NCBI GenBank assembly: GCA_033851265.1
Contig: JAWWOW010000006.1
Coordinates: forward strand, 521,476 to 585,475
Reading direction: 5' to 3'
Source of the DNA: JAWWOW01 sp033851265
GTDB taxonomy: Bacteria; Actinomycetota; Actinomycetes; JAWWOW01
DNA length: 64,000 nt
The translations under genes and the position numbers were made by a program. The first letter of the stretch is position 1, and every line of letters starts with the position of its first letter. Below, piece by piece: positions 49,563-58,811 of the stretch. A model generated the notes under the pieces. That model was given only the letters and a program-made list of their open reading frames with translations, ran no database searches and was not told the origin of the DNA.

Positions 49563-50681
49563 ATGCCCCGTCCGTCTTGGCGCGTGATTGCCGTGCCCGT
49601 CGTCGCGCTGCTTGTCGGCGGCGTCGCGGTCGCGGCGGTCCACGACGGCGGCAACGCAAAGCCCACTGCGGCGACTGCCCCGCTTCCCAGCGTCACGCCA
49701 ACGCCCACACCAACGCCGACTCCGAGTCCAACGCCGAGCCCGACGCGTCGGCCGGCGCCCAAGCCAGCAGCGTTGCTCTATCCGTTGCCCGCCACGGCTG
49801 TGCTGCCGCAGCCCTGCCCGCCGCCACCGCTTCCGCCGGGCAAGCCCGGGCCGCCGATGCCGCCGCCAACGCTTGCGGAGGAGCACGTCGCCAAGCCGAT
49901 CCCGTTGGCCAAGCGGCACGTCAACCTTGCGCCGATCCGCGGCAAGGGCATGTGGGTGACGACCTGGCCGGACTCCACGACCGATCTCGCCACGGTCGTC
50001 CGGCAATCGCGCGCAGCCGGCGTACGACAACTCTGGGTGCGCACGGGTGGTTACCGGCAGGGCTACTACGGCGACGCGCTGCTCACCCGGCTGCTGCCGA
50101 TCGCGCACGCCAGTGGCATCGCTGTGGTGGCGTGGGACTTTCCGAACCTCTCAGACCCGAGGGTCGATGCGGAGCGCGCCCGCCGTGCACTGGCCGGCAC
50201 GTTCGCCGGGCACACGATCGATGCGTTCAGCACTGACATCGAGACGAAGTCCGAGCGGGTCTACGCAAGCGCCAGACGCATCGCGTTGTATCTCTCTCTC
50301 GTGCGTCACTATGCCGGCAACCGTCCGGTCGTCGCGACGGTGCCGCGTCCAACGGCGTACCGCCTCCGCACTTATCCCTATGCGGCGCAGAAGCCGTACG
50401 TCGACGTCTTCGCCCCGATGGTCTATTGGTCGTGCAAGGAGCCGGGCTCACTTGTTGCCGAGTCGGTGCGCGCGCTTGCGAAGATGCGCCCGGTGCACGT
50501 GATCGGCCAGTCCTACGACATGGCCGACGAGGGTGGTCGGCACGGTGTGCCGAGCGCACGTGAGATCTGGCGGTTCCTCGACACGTCAAAGCGGTACGGC
50601 GCGATCGGTGCCAGCTTGTTCACGTATGAGCAGACGCGCGCGCCGCAGTGGACGGCGCTCAGCCGTTATCCCTGGCGGTAA
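49563..50681 (+). CDS. Membrane-anchored/secreted TIM-barrel protein (DUF4015-like)
   Basis: 372 residues. N-terminal signal/anchor (WRVIAVPVVALLVGGVAVAA), then a Thr/Pro repeat linker (PTPTPTPTPSPTPSPT) and a glycoside-hydrolase-like domain with GKGMWVTTWPDSTTDLATVV, IAVVAWDFPNLSDPRVD, IDAFSTDIETKSERVYASA and VFAPMVYWSCKEPG. These resemble putative TIM-barrel glycoside-hydrolase-like families (DUF4015-type). ATG 49563 chosen over ATG 49548. Role in wall glycan turnover is an inference. Confidence 0.72.
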   Translation: MPRPSWRVIAVPVVALLVGGVAVAAVHDGGNAKPTAATAPLPSVTPTPTPTPTPSPTPSPTRRPAPKPAALLYPLPATAVLPQPCPPPPLPPGKPGPPMPPPTLAEEHVAKPIPLAKRHVNLAPIRGKGMWVTTWPDSTTDLATVVRQSRAAGVRQLWVRTGGYRQGYYGDALLTRLLPIAHASGIAVVAWDFPNLSDPRVDAERARRALAGTFAGHTIDAFSTDIETKSERVYASARRIALYLSLVRHYAGNRPVVATVPRPTAYRLRTYPYAAQKPYVDVFAPMVYWSCKEPGSLVAESVRALAKMRPVHVIGQSYDMADEGGRHGVPSAREIWRFLDTSKRYGAIGASLFTYEQTRAPQWTALSRYPWR

Positions 50682-50700
50682 CGCGAGCCCAGCTGCTGTC

Positions 50701-52692
50701 TCAGGCGACCAACGTCACGGCTTGCGCGGCCCAGTTCGTTGTCGAGCTCAGGGCGACCGACGTGCCAGGCACTGGTCCGAAACCGTTCCAGTCGATGCGC
50801 CGGAGTATTCCGTCGGTGCGGTGCACGTAGTACAGCTTGCCGTTAGCGACGTACATGCCGCCGATCTTCGAGAAGTCGATCCCGGTCACGTTGCCGCTCG
50901 CGCCGTAGGCGTACGCGCCGACAATGTCGCTCTGCGGGTTGAAGCCGCGATAGAAGAGCGTGCTGGACCCGGACTTCGTGTAGTAGATGCGGTTGTTGGT
51001 GAAGAACATCCCCGTCACGGTCTTGACCTCGGTGCCGAAGACATTGCTGTAGAGGTTGACGGTTGTCGGGCTACCGAAGTTTGTCCCGTTGAATGATCGT
51101 CGACACAACGTGCCGTCCGCGAAGCCGGTGTAGAGCGTGCCCGACAGCATGAACGCGCCACGCGCTTGACCCCACGCCACGCCCTGCGGTGTTACCGGTA
51201 TTTGTGCGCCGGCGCTCGTGCCAGTGAAGAAACGCTTGCTCACGGCGTCGTCAGCATTCGTCGAGGCCGATCCACATGTGCCGACAGATCGGGTGCTCGC
51301 GCCGGGATTGCCGAGTTGCAGGACATCGCCGGGCAGCGTGCCCGCTGATGGGTTCGGGACGACCTTGCCGCCAGTGACCGGGAAGAACGCAATCTTCTTG
51401 TGCGTCTCGCCCGCGACGGTGTTGGTGTCGTGACCGATCCACAGTCCGGCAGACGTTGTCAGCAGGTCGAGGACACCGACACCAAGTGTGCGACCAGGAT
51501 TCCAGTCGTGCGGTACGCCGCTCTTCGGGTCCAGCGCACCCAGGCCGTTGCGTGGCACGGAGCCGGCCCCGCCGAAGTCACCGCCGTAGGGATTGTTGAG
51601 CCAGCGTTCGTGCCCGCCGACATAGACGGCCGATCCCGACGACGCGATGCTCCACAACGTGTCACCGCCGGTGAAGTCGATCCACGACGGAGCCAGCCCG
51701 GTGCCCGTCGCGGCTGCGTCCCAGCGCGTCGCACTGTCACAACCGGTGCTGGTGTCGCCGTCGTACCCACCGGCGGCCGCGACGGAGAAATACGTGCCAT
51801 CGGGGGCATACGCCACGTCCATGACGAAGTTCTCCCAGTTGGTGTGACACATCTTGGAGAACAGGTTGGTCTGCCAGTTGGCGAGTGTGGGAGTCGGCGT
51901 AGTGATGTCGAGCATCGCGATCTGCGGACGGCTCTGACCATTGACGGTTGTGAAGTCGCCGCTGAACACCATCCGATTGCCGGTCGGAGAGACGTCCAAC
52001 TTGATGACTTTGGTTGTCCAGCCCGAATGTGACGGCGCAGCAGGATTGATCAGCCCCGTGATGCTCGCGGTGAACGCGGGGTCGACTGCCCCCGTGATCG
52101 GGTTCAGCGCGGCGATGTAGGTGATGTTGCGTCCCGCAACATGCTTGAAGTTCCCGGCGATGTAGAGCTTGCCGTTGGCGAGACTCATGCTGTAGACGCG
52201 GCCGTCGAGCACGGGAACCTTGAAGGTGGGGTCGATCTGACCGGTGGAGAGGTTCAACGCGATGAGGCTCTTTACCGCGACGCCGTTGACGTTCTTGAAC
52301 TCACCTCCGACGTAGACCACGCTGCCGTTCGCCGACGGCAGCACCGAGCGCACCATGCCGTCGAGCGTCGGCGCGAACGTCGTTGTGACCGCGCCGGTCG
52401 TCGCGTTGAACGTGAAGATGTTGGTGCGCGTGAGTTGTGTTGAGCTGCCGGCGTTGGTCACCCGCGTGAACGTGCCGCCGGCGATGAATGTGTTGCCGGT
52501 CTGGGCCAGCGCCCGGATGGAGCCGGGGTCGTCGACAACCTGCGGAGTCCAGTCGACCGGGTTTGCACTGACGATCCGGTCGTGCGCGGCGTCGGCCGCG
52601 ATTGCCGAGCGAGTCGGCTGAGCGGCTATCAGCCCGATGGTCGAGAGCAACAGCGCAAGCCCCGACCCCACCCCGCGAGTGACCCGACCCAT
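50701..52692 (-). CDS. Secreted delta-60/beta-propeller-like repeat protein
   Basis: 663 residues. Signal peptide (GLALLLSTIGLIAA), then repeats with the delta-60-type pattern, for example YVGGEFKNVNGVAVKSLIAL, LYIAGNFKHVAGRNITYIAA and ALNPITGAVDPAFTAS, over roughly residues 45-260. The second half carries a different motif set (GDTLWSIASSGSAVYVGGHE, FFTNNRIYYTKSGSSTLFYR), so the protein looks like two joined propellers. No enzymatic signature. Likely an extracellular surface or adhesion protein. Start at ATG 52692 gives a proper signal peptide. Confidence 0.8.
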   Translation of the reverse strand: MGRVTRGVGSGLALLLSTIGLIAAQPTRSAIAADAAHDRIVSANPVDWTPQVVDDPGSIRALAQTGNTFIAGGTFTRVTNAGSSTQLTRTNIFTFNATTGAVTTTFAPTLDGMVRSVLPSANGSVVYVGGEFKNVNGVAVKSLIALNLSTGQIDPTFKVPVLDGRVYSMSLANGKLYIAGNFKHVAGRNITYIAALNPITGAVDPAFTASITGLINPAAPSHSGWTTKVIKLDVSPTGNRMVFSGDFTTVNGQSRPQIAMLDITTPTPTLANWQTNLFSKMCHTNWENFVMDVAYAPDGTYFSVAAAGGYDGDTSTGCDSATRWDAAATGTGLAPSWIDFTGGDTLWSIASSGSAVYVGGHERWLNNPYGGDFGGAGSVPRNGLGALDPKSGVPHDWNPGRTLGVGVLDLLTTSAGLWIGHDTNTVAGETHKKIAFFPVTGGKVVPNPSAGTLPGDVLQLGNPGASTRSVGTCGSASTNADDAVSKRFFTGTSAGAQIPVTPQGVAWGQARGAFMLSGTLYTGFADGTLCRRSFNGTNFGSPTTVNLYSNVFGTEVKTVTGMFFTNNRIYYTKSGSSTLFYRGFNPQSDIVGAYAYGASGNVTGIDFSKIGGMYVANGKLYYVHRTDGILRRIDWNGFGPVPGTSVALSSTTNWAAQAVTLVA

Positions 52693-52764
52693 CGTTAGAC
52701 AGTACGTCGAAACGGGGCATTTCGGCATGGGGGGTCGTGCCCTATCTCCGACACAAATTCGTGG

Positions 52765-53496
52765 CTAGTCGCGGTCAGCTGCCCGCTCCCTCATCCGCTG
52801 AAGGACTCGTGCCGCGTACGGATCAGTGGTCTCGACGAACGGAAGAGCAACGACGGGAAGCGCTCGGCCTTGGTAGGTCACCGAGACAGCGGGCGGGAGC
52901 TCGGCGGCAAAGCTCACCCGGACCTCACCGCACATCGCCCGCCACCTGTTGGAACCCGGGTCTCGCGGATCACGGCTCACGCCGTAGAACATCTGCAAGC
53001 GATCGTTCCACCGCTTTGCCTCTTGCCGGTAAATCCACAGATCAAACGAGTCCATGGTCTTGGCATCGTTCGGAATCACCACTTCGCATTGTGCGATCGG
53101 GACTGGCGCGCCCAACAAGGCGGCAGCGGTCAATCCGCAGAACCGGTGAGGGATTTCGGCAAGGGAATCGTCCGCCGCCAACAAGCTGAAGCCGCCGTCA
53201 AAGAGAAGCAGCTCTGCGTCCTCGAACACGTCCTCCACGGAGCGCCCGGCCGCTGCCTCCAACTGCTCGTCGATGGTTTGCCAGAGAGGTGCGGTGCCGA
53301 GGATGAGTTGCAATTCGAGGCTTTCCAGAACTCGGCCGAGGAAGTCCAGGCCGGGCAGCACCTTGCCGCGCTCGAGACGCGAGATCACGCTCTGGCTCAC
53401 TCCGGCCCTGTCCGCGAGCTCCTGCTGGCTGAGACCAGAACGCTCGCGCAGAGTGCGGACGAGGTCGGCCGGCGAAGGGTCGATGGACGCGGGCAT
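52765..53496 (-). CDS. XRE-family helix-turn-helix regulator
   Basis: 243 residues from ATG at 53496. Helix-turn-helix at residues about 10-60: LRERSGLSQQELADRAGVSQ and SVISRLERGKVLP, typical XRE. The C-terminal 180 residues (WIYRQEAKRWNDRLQMFYGV) resemble the nucleotidyltransferase-like or RatA-type partner domains of some fused antitoxins, but I cannot name the family. A 36-bp near-palindrome 115 bases upstream (53611-53646) is a candidate operator. Longer frames upstream look non-coding. It is likely an autoregulator. Confidence 0.85.
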   Translation of the reverse strand: MPASIDPSPADLVRTLRERSGLSQQELADRAGVSQSVISRLERGKVLPGLDFLGRVLESLELQLILGTAPLWQTIDEQLEAAAGRSVEDVFEDAELLLFDGGFSLLAADDSLAEIPHRFCGLTAAALLGAPVPIAQCEVVIPNDAKTMDSFDLWIYRQEAKRWNDRLQMFYGVSRDPRDPGSNRWRAMCGEVRVSFAAELPPAVSVTYQGRALPVVALPFVETTDPYAARVLQRMRERAADRD

Positions 53497-53610
53497 GACG
53501 TGAATTGTTGAACACGAAGCGGTGCTGAACCGTTGCGAACGCCATTCCTGTGGATGGCACGGCCGACTCGTCGCTGCGTGCCCAGCGGATGCCAAGAGTC
53601 CACAACGGGC

Positions 53611-53646
53611 CATGCTCCACGCGCATAAATATGTCCGTGGAGCATG
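53611..53646. promoter_or_regulatory. 36-bp near-palindrome upstream of XRE gene
   Basis: Arms of 17 nt, CATGCTCCACG..CATA, with two mismatched positions and a 2-nt centre; the outer 11 bp on each side are perfect. It sits in the 185-base gap between the HAD-IIB gene stop and the XRE start, 115 bases upstream of that start. Could be an operator for XRE, or a terminator for the HAD gene. Function inferred. Confidence 0.6.
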
Positions 53647-53681
53647 ACCTGCCATGGGACACAACACACCCCCGAGCTCGA

Positions 53682-54503
53682 CTAGTCGCCGAGTGCCCAG
53701 CGGATCGCTTCGACCCAGCCGTGGCCGTTGGCCTGGTCGCAGATGTACACGTTGTCGTAGCCCGCTGCGGCTTCCTTTGTCGCCGGACTCGCGGCGCCGT
53801 TGGCCGTGAGAAAGAAGCGAGCGACGTACGGCGCCATTGATAGATCGGAGATGGAGTCCCCGATCGCGATCGCGCCGGCAGGGAGCAGTCCGCGTCGTTC
53901 GAGGTCGGCGTCAACCCCGGCTCCTTTGCTCAGACCGCCGGGCATCACGTGGTAGACGTGCACGGCTCCCGTGACGCCGGGCATCTCGCGATACGGGAGT
54001 ACGCCGTTGTCGTGAACGCGCAACCAGCCGAACCCTTGCTGGCGCAGCCACGCCTCCACCTCGGTCGGCTCGATCTGGCCGCGCAACATCAGGTCGGCAA
54101 CGTGCCCGGCATGCCACGGTGCGTGGAACTCCAACCGGCCGCGATAACGGTCGAACAACGCGTCGACGACGCCTTCGCGTTGGAGGACGTCGACCGGCGT
54201 CCCGTCGTACTTCTCCGGCATCTCACCGCGCAACAGATCAACTTCGCGTCCGTGCTCGTGCCCGATCACCGCACCCATCTCGCCGACGAACCCGTCGGCT
54301 CCGAAGACGTGGCAGGCGTCGAGCAGCTGCGCCTGGGTGCGTCCTGATACGAGCATCAGTGCGACGTCGGAGCCAAGGAGGTCGACCAAGGCCTTGGCCG
54401 GCTCGAGTGACGGCGCGGCATCGGGGCCGCGGAAGAAGCAGCCGAACGGCCCGAGCATGGTGCCGTCGAGGTCGGAGTAGACGACGCGTACACGGCTGGA
54501 CAC
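53682..54503 (-). CDS. HAD-IIB phosphatase (glycosyl-phosphoglycerate phosphatase-like)
   Basis: 273 residues. Motif I YSDLDGTMLG gives the nucleophile/acid pair; motif II lies in LMLVSGRTQAQL; motif IV is IAIGDSISDLSMAPYV near residue 215. Insert position fits subclass IIB, the group containing mannosyl-3-phosphoglycerate phosphatase and related Cof-type enzymes. A glucosyl-3-phosphoglycerate synthase is encoded 1.7 kb away, so dephosphorylation of glucosyl-3-phosphoglycerate is a plausible job, but Cof-type phosphatases are promiscuous. GTG start (complement of 54501-54503). Confidence 0.85.
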   Translation of the reverse strand: MSSRVRVVYSDLDGTMLGPFGCFFRGPDAAPSLEPAKALVDLLGSDVALMLVSGRTQAQLLDACHVFGADGFVGEMGAVIGHEHGREVDLLRGEMPEKYDGTPVDVLQREGVVDALFDRYRGRLEFHAPWHAGHVADLMLRGQIEPTEVEAWLRQQGFGWLRVHDNGVLPYREMPGVTGAVHVYHVMPGGLSKGAGVDADLERRGLLPAGAIAIGDSISDLSMAPYVARFFLTANGAASPATKEAAAGYDNVYICDQANGHGWVEAIRWALGD

Positions 54504-54605
54504 AGCTGCGACGGTAGCCGGGGCAGCAGCAGGGGAAACCGGCCCGTTTGTCGAAGTTACAGCCCTCAGGTCCCAGTTGTCCCAGACCGGCTAGGGCGGC
54601 ACGTT

Positions 54606-56234
54606 ATGAGGCGAACCGCTCGTCGAATCGTCGTTGCGCTGGTGCTCGTCGTGGCATCGGCCGGCATAGCCCTACCCAGCGTTGCCCTCGAGAATGCGCC
54701 GGGCAATCGGACGCCGACGTGGAAGAGCGAGCGAGAGCACGCTTCTGACGCTGGAATGACGACGCCGTCCGGGAATCGCTACCGAACCGGGACTTCGCCC
54801 GAGTACAAGGTGCACCCCGTAGCCGACATCAGTCCCGATGGCACAGCCGACCTCGACGGTGACGGGGCGGGGGATGTCATCGAGGTCAACCACGCGGGTA
54901 CGACGACCGCGGTGACAATCCGCCGCGGCTCGACCGGAGTCCGGTTGTGGGGCGTGACACGACGCAACCTCATTGGACTGGTTCCGATGCGCGTCGGCAG
55001 TCCGGCCCGGGCCGGAGTTGTCGTGGCCTGGATGAACGAGCCCAGCACGGTGCCGGGGCCGGTGGGCTCCGCCCCCAGGCTGTACGTACTGCACCTAACG
55101 GCGTACGACGGGCGAACGGGAACCGTCTTGTGGCACTGGGAACCTCCGGCCGTGTTGGCAGGGCTAGGCAACGAGTATGTGGATGCATTGCTGCCAGGGA
55201 GCGCAGGTCGTGCGTCTCGATTCGTCGTCAACCTGCAGGACCTACGCCAGTACATCGTGGCCGGCACTGGTGAGTCATGGGTGGGCGGAAGTGGAACGAC
55301 CGAGGACCAGTATGGCTCTGCAGGGGACGTCGATCGCGATGGATTCGCCGACGTTTACACGTTGGAGACCAGCGGCCATCTCAGTGTTTGGTCATCTTCT
55401 CAGTCGAAGAGCCAACTTTGGCGACGCAGCGATATCACCGCGAACTTCGTCACGCCCGTCAAGCACCGCAACGGCGACCGCTTGGTCGATTACGTGCTGG
55501 TGAAAATGATTCCATGCCAAGGCTTTGACTGCTACCCCGACACCTTCATCCGGACCGTCCTCGACGGGCGGACGGGGAAGACCCGCTGGACTGTTACGGG
55601 TCACTACAACGCCCGTGACGAACTCACATCGGTGAACCCGGTGGGCGACATCGACGGCGACGGGATTGCGGATTTCGTTTTCTCACGGTCGTCAGCGGGC
55701 GAGCTTGAATTCGTGACTCGCTCCGGTCGCACGAACAGTGTGCTCTGGCAACGGGTATTCGCAGCCCCGTGCGGCTATACCGATGCGGGCTTCCCCGGCT
55801 TCGACGTGCAACCAGACGGGGTGACGGACCAATTCTTCGCAAATGGGTGTGGGGACCAGTATTCCGCAGGCCAGGTCATCAGTGGCCGCGATGGGTCGTC
55901 CGTCTGGCACGGTCCCGTTCCGTGTTGCGGGGTGAACGCATCTGTTGACGGCAGCGGTGACGACATCGTTGGTGCGAGCGGCGAATTCCAGACGCTCGGC
56001 GCATACGACGTCGCCGTAGCCGATGGCGCGACTGGGTCGCCGATCTGGTCCTTCCACAGGACGTTGTCCATGCCGATGTACGTAGACGGTTACGCGGCGG
56101 CGCAACTAACGGCTGACTCGCATGCTGAAGTGCTCGTTACCTTGGTCACGCCATCATCGGCCTCGGTCAGGCACACAGAGATCGGGGTGGTCGACGGTGC
56201 TACCGGTGCATTGCGCTGGGTGGTCTCTACCTGA
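54606..56234 (+). CDS. Secreted FG-GAP/VCBS repeat protein, paralogue 1
   Basis: 542 residues, signal-like N-terminus (RIVVALVLVVASAGIALP). Calcium-binding FG-GAP-type motifs are visible: DGTADLDGDGAGDVIEV, GDVDRDGFADVYT and GDIDGDGIADFVFS. Ends VVDGATGALRWVV, the same kind of ending as two paralogues 1-4 kb downstream. Several cysteines (MIPCQGFDCYP, GPVPCCGVN) could form disulfides outside the cell. Predicted extracellular beta-propeller of integrin-like type; no enzyme site. The 3' end overlaps the convergent GpgS gene. Confidence 0.85.
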   Translation: MRRTARRIVVALVLVVASAGIALPSVALENAPGNRTPTWKSEREHASDAGMTTPSGNRYRTGTSPEYKVHPVADISPDGTADLDGDGAGDVIEVNHAGTTTAVTIRRGSTGVRLWGVTRRNLIGLVPMRVGSPARAGVVVAWMNEPSTVPGPVGSAPRLYVLHLTAYDGRTGTVLWHWEPPAVLAGLGNEYVDALLPGSAGRASRFVVNLQDLRQYIVAGTGESWVGGSGTTEDQYGSAGDVDRDGFADVYTLETSGHLSVWSSSQSKSQLWRRSDITANFVTPVKHRNGDRLVDYVLVKMIPCQGFDCYPDTFIRTVLDGRTGKTRWTVTGHYNARDELTSVNPVGDIDGDGIADFVFSRSSAGELEFVTRSGRTNSVLWQRVFAAPCGYTDAGFPGFDVQPDGVTDQFFANGCGDQYSAGQVISGRDGSSVWHGPVPCCGVNASVDGSGDDIVGASGEFQTLGAYDVAVADGATGSPIWSFHRTLSMPMYVDGYAAAQLTADSHAEVLVTLVTPSSASVRHTEIGVVDGATGALRWVVST

Positions 56235-57183
56235 TTTCGCCGATGACCTGGACCATTGGCGGGCGTTCGTGCTCGGTCATGTCGACGTCGTGAATGCGGT
56301 AGCCATCGCCGTCCCGCTCGAACTGCGTCAACATCGTTGACGGTGGTGCTGACTGCTTGAGTCGTCCGTCGCTTTCGAGCCGGTTGATCGCGACTTGCAT
56401 GATCTCTGCCGACATCCGGCCGAGTTTCTCGTTGGACTGGTTGCGGTGCTTGCGCTTGGCGAGATCGACCTGCGCCATCGCGTCGAGCCCGACGGTGCGC
56501 CAGGTGTCGACCAGCAGCCCGAGCTCCACGCCGTACCCGCACGGGAATGGCAACTGCTCGAGGAGTGAACGCCGCGCGGCGTACTCACCGCCGAGTGGCT
56601 GCACGAAGCCGGCCAACTCGGGCCAGTACATATTGATCAGCGGCCGCGCGACCAACTCCGTCACCCGACCGCCACCGGCAGGGATCACCGTCTCGCCCGT
56701 CTGCAACGGCCGGTCGTACGTCGCCTTCACGAACTGAACGGTCGGATCGGTGAGCAGCGGACCGAGCAGCCCGGTGACAAACGTTGTTGAAAAATCACGC
56801 AGGTCGGAGTCGACGAAAACAACAACGTCGCTCGTCGTCGCCGCGAGCGAACGCCACAACGCCTCACCTTTGCCGTCGTACGGCGGAAGGTCCGGCAACA
56901 CGTCCTCCCGCGCGACGACGCGGGCGCCCGCCTCGGCCGCGACCACCGCAGTGCGATCCGTCGACCCCGAGTCCACGACGACGAGCTCGTCGACGAGTGC
57001 GTTACGCACGACGAGCTCGCGTCGGATGCGCTCGACAATCCGACCGACGGTCGCCTCTTCGTTCAGGGCGGGGAGCACGACCGCGACGGAGCTGTCGCCC
57101 TTTGCGTCGAGCAGTGTCGAGACCGGCCAGTCCGCCGCCCGCGACAGGCGCCGGTCGAACCACGCTTGAACCGATTCCTCCAC
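56227..57183 (-). CDS. gpgS: Glucosyl-3-phosphoglycerate synthase (GT81)
   Basis: About 318 residues, similar in size to mycobacterial GpgS. VAVVLPALNEEATVGRIVER is the GT-A opening, VVDSGSTDRTAVVAAEAGA the nucleotide loop, FVDSDLRDFS the DxD metal site, and NMYWPELAGFVQPLGGEYAA with PFPCGYGVELGLLVDT are GpgS-specific stretches. Makes glucosyl-3-phosphoglycerate from UDP-glucose and 3-phosphoglycerate, the first step to methylglucose lipopolysaccharides or glucosylglycerate. GTG at 57183 chosen; a longer frame to 57339 is low in similarity. Convergent and overlapping by 8 bases with the FG-GAP gene. Confidence 0.93.
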   Translation of the reverse strand: MEESVQAWFDRRLSRAADWPVSTLLDAKGDSSVAVVLPALNEEATVGRIVERIRRELVVRNALVDELVVVDSGSTDRTAVVAAEAGARVVAREDVLPDLPPYDGKGEALWRSLAATTSDVVVFVDSDLRDFSTTFVTGLLGPLLTDPTVQFVKATYDRPLQTGETVIPAGGGRVTELVARPLINMYWPELAGFVQPLGGEYAARRSLLEQLPFPCGYGVELGLLVDTWRTVGLDAMAQVDLAKRKHRNQSNEKLGRMSAEIMQVAINRLESDGRLKQSAPPSTMLTQFERDGDGYRIHDVDMTEHERPPMVQVIGEIR

Positions 57184-57278
57184 GGGCCCACGGTAGGTCG
57201 TCCCGTCCGGCAGGAGTTCGCGTGCCGGGGGCGAAATGTCCGATGTCGGCCCAACCCGGCCGGAACGGGGGTTCCCAG

Positions 57279-58811
57279 ATGCCTCGGCGTCCGGCGTTCG
57301 CACGCATCGCGCTGCTGGCTGCGGTCGTCGCGTCGGCACCGCTCGTCACCGCAACCGCCGCCGAGGCGTCCGTGGCCGCCGTGATAGCGCCGTACTCCGC
57401 GGGTTCGCTCAGCGATGACGGCAGCGCCGATCTCGACGGCGACCGGCTCGGGGACATCGTGCAGAAGACGACCGACGGCTCGGACACGACGTTCGGCGTT
57501 CGTCGGAGCAGCGACGGACACCTGCTCTGGCAGCACACGACGCAGCTCCAGATCGCACACGTGCGTGTCCTGCGCGTTGGTCAGCCGGCGCGGCCCGGCC
57601 TCCTGGTCGAGACGTTCACGAGCGTCCTCAAACCGGGTACGAACCCTTCCGTCTACGACGAGACGGTGCAGTTGCTCGCTTACGACGGCCGCACCGGCCA
57701 ACAACTGTGGCAGTGGCAACGCACCGGTCAGCATCAGGTCGACTACGCCTCCCCCGACGTCAAGACCAACCTGCCGGAAGTCGTTGGCGTGTTGCCGGGA
57801 GCCGTTGGCAAAAACTCGAGCGTCCTCGTATCGATCACCACCGACTCCGTCTCACGAGCTCTCGTTGTCTCCGGGTCGGACGGGTCCGCCAAGACCATCG
57901 GGACACCGCCACCCAGGACGCAGATTGCGCGGGTCGGGCTCGTTGGCGATCTCGATGGTGACGGGCACGGTGATGTCGGCTTGACGTACGAAGACCGCAA
58001 CATCGAGACGCGATCGTCCACGACGGGTGCGTTGATCTGGGCACGGCTCGGGGTCATGACGGCGTCGTACCAGCTGACGGTGCAACGTCTTGCGGTCACA
58101 ACCGGCGGTACCGACGCCGTGCTGGTGCACAACGACAAGGACACCGTGCTGAACGGGAACAACGGTCACCTCATCGCGACACTTTCGCGGGGCTTCACGC
58201 AGCCGATGGGTGATGCCGATGGCGACGGCATGGCCGACACGCTGACTCACGGGACCAACTACAGCTCGACCGCAATATCCGAATCGTTCGAGGCGTTCTC
58301 CAGCCGCACCGGCAAGCTCCTCTGGAAACGCTCCGTGAGCATCCCGCGAAGTGATTTCTCCGGCTACACCGTCCGCGTCACCGAAGCGGGCGATGTGCAA
58401 CCCGATGGTGCCCGCGATTTCTACGTCGAGATGTACAAGTTCCAAGGCTCGAATCACACGGTCACGGATTCGCGGTTCTCCGTCGTCAGTGGCCACGACG
58501 GATCCGTTACGAACGGGCAGCCGCTTGGTACGCCGCTCCGTGCGTCCATCGATGCAAAGGGCGACGACTTCGCGCTTGTGACAGCGAATCAAAGCCTGAA
58601 AGCAACGGTCTATGACGGTCAGACACGCACGGTCGTCTGGACCTACCAGCGCTCGGCACCGTCGCCGATCAACCTGGAGACATACCTCGCGGCGCAGTTC
58701 ACCGCAGACCAACGCGCGGACCTGCTGCTCGTCACAGACACTGGCGGGACGACGAAGTTGTCACTCGTTGACGGTGCTACCCACACCGTGCGCTGGGCGG
58801 TGGTGGGCTGA
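57279..58811 (+). CDS. Secreted FG-GAP/VCBS repeat protein, paralogue 2
   Basis: 510 residues. Signal peptide ARIALLAAVVASAPLVTATA. Repeated acidic calcium motifs: DGSADLDGDRLGDIVQK, GDLDGDGHGDVGL and GDADGDGMADTLTH. Ends LVDGATHTVRWAVVG, matching the ends of paralogues 1 and 3. An ATG at 57243 is an alternative start. It is overlapped by the next paralogue through TGATG, so translation is coupled. Extracellular propeller, probably surface-attached by interaction since no membrane anchor or sorting signal is seen. Confidence 0.85.
   Translation: MPRRPAFARIALLAAVVASAPLVTATAAEASVAAVIAPYSAGSLSDDGSADLDGDRLGDIVQKTTDGSDTTFGVRRSSDGHLLWQHTTQLQIAHVRVLRVGQPARPGLLVETFTSVLKPGTNPSVYDETVQLLAYDGRTGQQLWQWQRTGQHQVDYASPDVKTNLPEVVGVLPGAVGKNSSVLVSITTDSVSRALVVSGSDGSAKTIGTPPPRTQIARVGLVGDLDGDGHGDVGLTYEDRNIETRSSTTGALIWARLGVMTASYQLTVQRLAVTTGGTDAVLVHNDKDTVLNGNNGHLIATLSRGFTQPMGDADGDGMADTLTHGTNYSSTAISESFEAFSSRTGKLLWKRSVSIPRSDFSGYTVRVTEAGDVQPDGARDFYVEMYKFQGSNHTVTDSRFSVVSGHDGSVTNGQPLGTPLRASIDAKGDDFALVTANQSLKATVYDGQTRTVVWTYQRSAPSPINLETYLAAQFTADQRADLLLVTDTGGTTKLSLVDGATHTVRWAVVG

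Noticed and set aside
53580..53710. A 13-base match (GTGCCCAGCGGAT) near the XRE gap and the HAD gene end
   Set aside because: Short, GC-rich and one copy is inside coding sequence; likely chance.
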